From Diprion similis (lineage: Eukaryota; Arthropoda; Insecta; Hymenoptera; Diprionidae): 64,000 nucleotides of DNA. The stretch is taken from assembly GCF_021155765.1 (NCBI RefSeq), contig NC_060110.1, forward strand, positions 14,158,001-14,222,000, written 5' to 3'. Made by a program: the position numbers and the translations under genes. The stretch's first letter is position 1. The number at the start of each line of letters is the position of its first letter. Below, in pieces: positions 61,504-64,000 of the stretch. The notes below the pieces were generated by a model. The model worked only from the letters and a program-made list of their open reading frames with translations, did no database searches and was not told the DNA's origin.

Positions 61504-63873
61504 TGTCCGAGAGCGCGCGCTCGACTTGGACTTTGGGATCCGTTCTATTCCTGGAGCCGCTTGCCTCCACCTCTGGTCCTCCACGGAGGGACCGGGCCGT
61601 CGAGTGCGTGGCCAGCCAGTCAGTCTGTCGGCTCGCCTTTAGCCGAGAGATTTCCAAAATTTATATCGTCCGTCGACGAGTATCGAGAGTTTTGAAAGTT
61701 GGTTTTGACGGTGAACGAATCGTGGTTGGCGGTGCGCGATCAGTTGGACTACAATTTGGCGTCACTGGGTTCGACGGAACGTGGAGAAATCGGCAGTCCC
61801 TGCGAAGTGGGTTGGTCAAGAATATTATTCACTTGACTCAACGCTAAAGGAATTTACCAAACCCGCCCTTTTCGGGGGTTGAGGTGTGACCGAAGGGAGA
61901 GCATACGACAGAGATCAAGGGCCGCGTTTCAGCACTGCTTTACCCAGGTGCAAAAGATCCGGTCAGTTCCGCACCGCGGTCACAGAGTGAGTGGGAAATC
62001 TGAAATATCGACTCGCCGCGACTGTCAGATTTGGTAACGAGGAAATAGCCGCGGACGAGATACGAGGCTGGCTGCTTTTCAAGATACAGGAACTTCCATC
62101 CCTCGAAGTTACGGATTTTTCAACCGTTTGAAAACGCTCCACGTTCACCTCCGCAGCTCGTCGACTGGTTTGAAACAATCTGACGTCGCGTTTGATAAAC
62201 TTTGGGTATCCCGTTGCGTCATGACGCGCCAGCGAGTAAATAAACGATAACTTGCGACCAGAAGCCCGAGGCTGGTTGGATTCGTTGAAAAAGCTTTGTT
62301 CCTCGAAGATGGTGGGGTTTCGGTAGACGAAGATCCGGTCGTGTCAGCTTCCTGGAGTACTTACGTAGCGTGAATCAGAGCCGCCCTGCTTGCCGCCTAC
62401 GAAATTGTTTACTATTCGTTGATATATTTACGAGAGATGTTGTACGGGTTCTCCCGGCTATAGCCTCATTTCTTGCCATCGATGCAAGTATTCTTTCCTC
62501 GCTGTGTTAAAGCACCGCAAACTTGTCCGCGGCCTTTCGGGATAGCTCGCCCTCTATACTCGTTGGTATATAATATCCTTGCGCGCAGGAGAATCAAGAG
62601 AATCGCGGATTACCGACGAAAAGACGCTGAGCCCCGAGCTCGCCTCGGTTTCCGCTCTATTTCTGTAATTTCTGTCCTCAAAACATTTCTGCGCGAGGGT
62701 ACGATCGGGATTCATATGCCCACTTAGTCTTGGTCGCGAATTGCATATGTAGTACGCGGATCAACGAAAATAGCATCGTGACTGTAAGCGTGGGTACAAT
62801 AGAACAAAATGACCCGGAGAAGAGAGTCAAGAGACAGGCTGATGAGAAACAGCGTTCTGACCGCATCGTTCCGCGGCCTCAAGTCGGACTAGAGAATCAG
62901 AGCTTTATTGTTACTACAATTGTGCGGTACGGAAACCGTCGATTCGGGTTTACTCGCGTTGGTAACGACAGCTTTCGGCATCGATTCAACAGTTTTATCT
63001 CTTTTTCTTGACGCCGGCGTTGCCATTATCATTTTTCTTATTTTTCCTTCTCCCAAGGTTTCGTTCGACGCCACTTCGGCAGTTAGTAGAACAGAAAAAT
63101 AAAATAAAATTAGTTCCCCCTGTCGAGCGACGTTTTCATCGAATCGTAACTTTACTTTGGTTTTCGACTGTTGTAAAACTGCACGAAACGAAGGGTGAGG
63201 GAAGGGCCACACAGAGGAACTTTTTACGGAACGAGAGCAATTTGTCAACTCGAAAATTAGTCAAAAGAGTTTGAAATATTGGACACCACTAAGACTCCGA
63301 CCGCCCTGTCGACGAGATCGTTGGCGTTTTCGGGTACCCGGCTTTATCTATAATACGAGGAGGAGGATGAACGACCCGAGAACACCCGCTTGGTCCTCGA
63401 AGAATCTTAGCGGAATGGAGACAAATAACACGTGATGATCGCCCCGCTCTCTGACAAGATTAATCTGAGCCCATCCGTCCGTTCGCGCTCGCGTATAACG
63501 TTGATGTCGCAGGAACACCTGAACCGCGAAAATAAAGGAGCGCGCTCGGATACGGCGCGGAAAATTTGCACACGTTTGTAGATAATTTTTTATCAAAGTA
63601 TCAACGCGTAGCCGCAGTGTAACAATCGTCTAGTTCCTTAAAATAAAACACATTCAAACCATACGACTCGATATGAGAACAATTAAAGTCACCCTAAAAC
63701 TTTCGAAGTACGGAATATCGTCGCCAAGGTGCTTCGCAGCGAGTGCCTCGACAAATCCACCGGCCGCAACGCGGAGAACTCTGGGACTCCCGGTGCCTGA
63801 GGATTATTCGGTGATATTCTGCTCAACTTCGGAGACGAGGACCCGCTGTGCGACGGGATCGTAGTGCGTCAAG
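61504..63873 (+). promoter_or_regulatory. CpG-rich 5' region of the lethal-type shakB first exon
   Basis: GC- and CpG-rich sequence without recognisable protein. It contains many short open frames on both strands, including one at 63673-63864 in frame with, but closed before, the shakB ATG. It is most likely 5' UTR and regulatory DNA. Confidence 0.5.
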
Positions 63874-64000
63874 ATGTTGGACATATTTCGCGGTCTGAAG
63901 AACCTAATCAAAGTTTCTCACATCCACATCGACTCGGCGGTATTCAGACTCCACTACAGCATCACTGTCATGCTGCTCGTCGCCTTCTCCCTGATCGTTA
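63874..64000 (+). CDS. shakB: shakB (inx8) lethal-type first coding exon, cut by the window edge
   Basis: The frame opens at ATG 63874 (context CAAGATG) with [20 protein letters not shown], then [20 protein letters not shown] and the start of the first membrane segment. It is open to base 64000: 42 codons plus one base. [11 protein letters not shown](I/V)KVSH is the N-terminus of the insect ShakB lethal-type isoform, which makes electrical synapses in, for example, the giant fibre circuit of flies. Together with the neural-type exons upstream it implies two promoters feeding shared 3' exons, as in Drosophila. No splice donor is reached in the window. The rest of the first loop and the three other membrane segments must lie to the right. 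Confidence 0.9.
   Translation, partial: MLDIFRGLKNLIKVSHIHIDSAVFRLHYSITVMLLVAFSLIV

Noticed and set aside
61286-61847. Open frames on both strands near the lethal-type promoter
   Set aside because: They arise from CpG-rich composition, overlap one another and have no family signature.
56465-63873. Search for the missing second half of an independent innexin after the neural-type exons
   Set aside because: No AILFY, TKCTF or GPSG-type exon is present, so a shared exon set beyond the window fits better than a complete separate gene.

Overview
The window is eukaryotic, almost certainly from an insect. It has spliced genes with GT-AG introns, AT-rich spacers, CpG-richer promoter regions, microsatellites and small inverted-repeat transposons. 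Every gene I can support is an innexin, the four-transmembrane subunit of invertebrate gap junctions. The paralogue set (inx2, inx7, ogre/inx1, shakB) is an insect set. A holometabolan is likely and Hymenoptera is possible, but the sequence alone does not fix the order.

All four genes lie head to tail on the + strand. inx2 (4725-5801) is one uninterrupted 358-codon exon with a CpG-rich upstream region. inx7 (15198-18703) has six exons and encodes about 416 residues. ogre/inx1 (33989-42023) has four exons and encodes 363 residues. A shakB (inx8)-type gene begins at 54453 and runs off the right edge. Two alternative 5' halves of shakB are visible. One is a neural-type set (54453-56464) that ends on the conserved FFQ junction with no continuation in the window. 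The other is a lethal-type first exon (63874 to the end). The shared 3' exons should lie beyond base 64000.

The spacers are 9.4 kb (inx2 to inx7), 15.3 kb (inx7 to ogre) and 12.4 kb (ogre to shakB). I find no convincing other protein gene in them. They hold two TTAA-flanked piggyBac-like non-autonomous elements (22.4 and 39.7 kb), a 249-bp inverted-repeat element (25.5 kb), a 166-nt long hairpin (30.2 kb), a smaller intronic hairpin (38.3 kb), a diverged local duplication (about 45.6-46.8 and 48.7-50.15 kb), a 19-bp and a 41-bp minisatellite, and many simple repeats. CpG-richer islands precede inx2, ogre and shakB, and an unexplained one lies at 11.64-12.06 kb.

Functionally the four products are channel subunits. 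Innexins assemble as oligomeric hemichannels and dock between cells, and paralogues can be co-expressed and mixed, so tight linkage may matter for shared regulation. The most interesting points are the dual shakB N-terminal halves (with an optional basic 66-residue extension), the long wobble-rich hairpin, and the local duplication between ogre and shakB.
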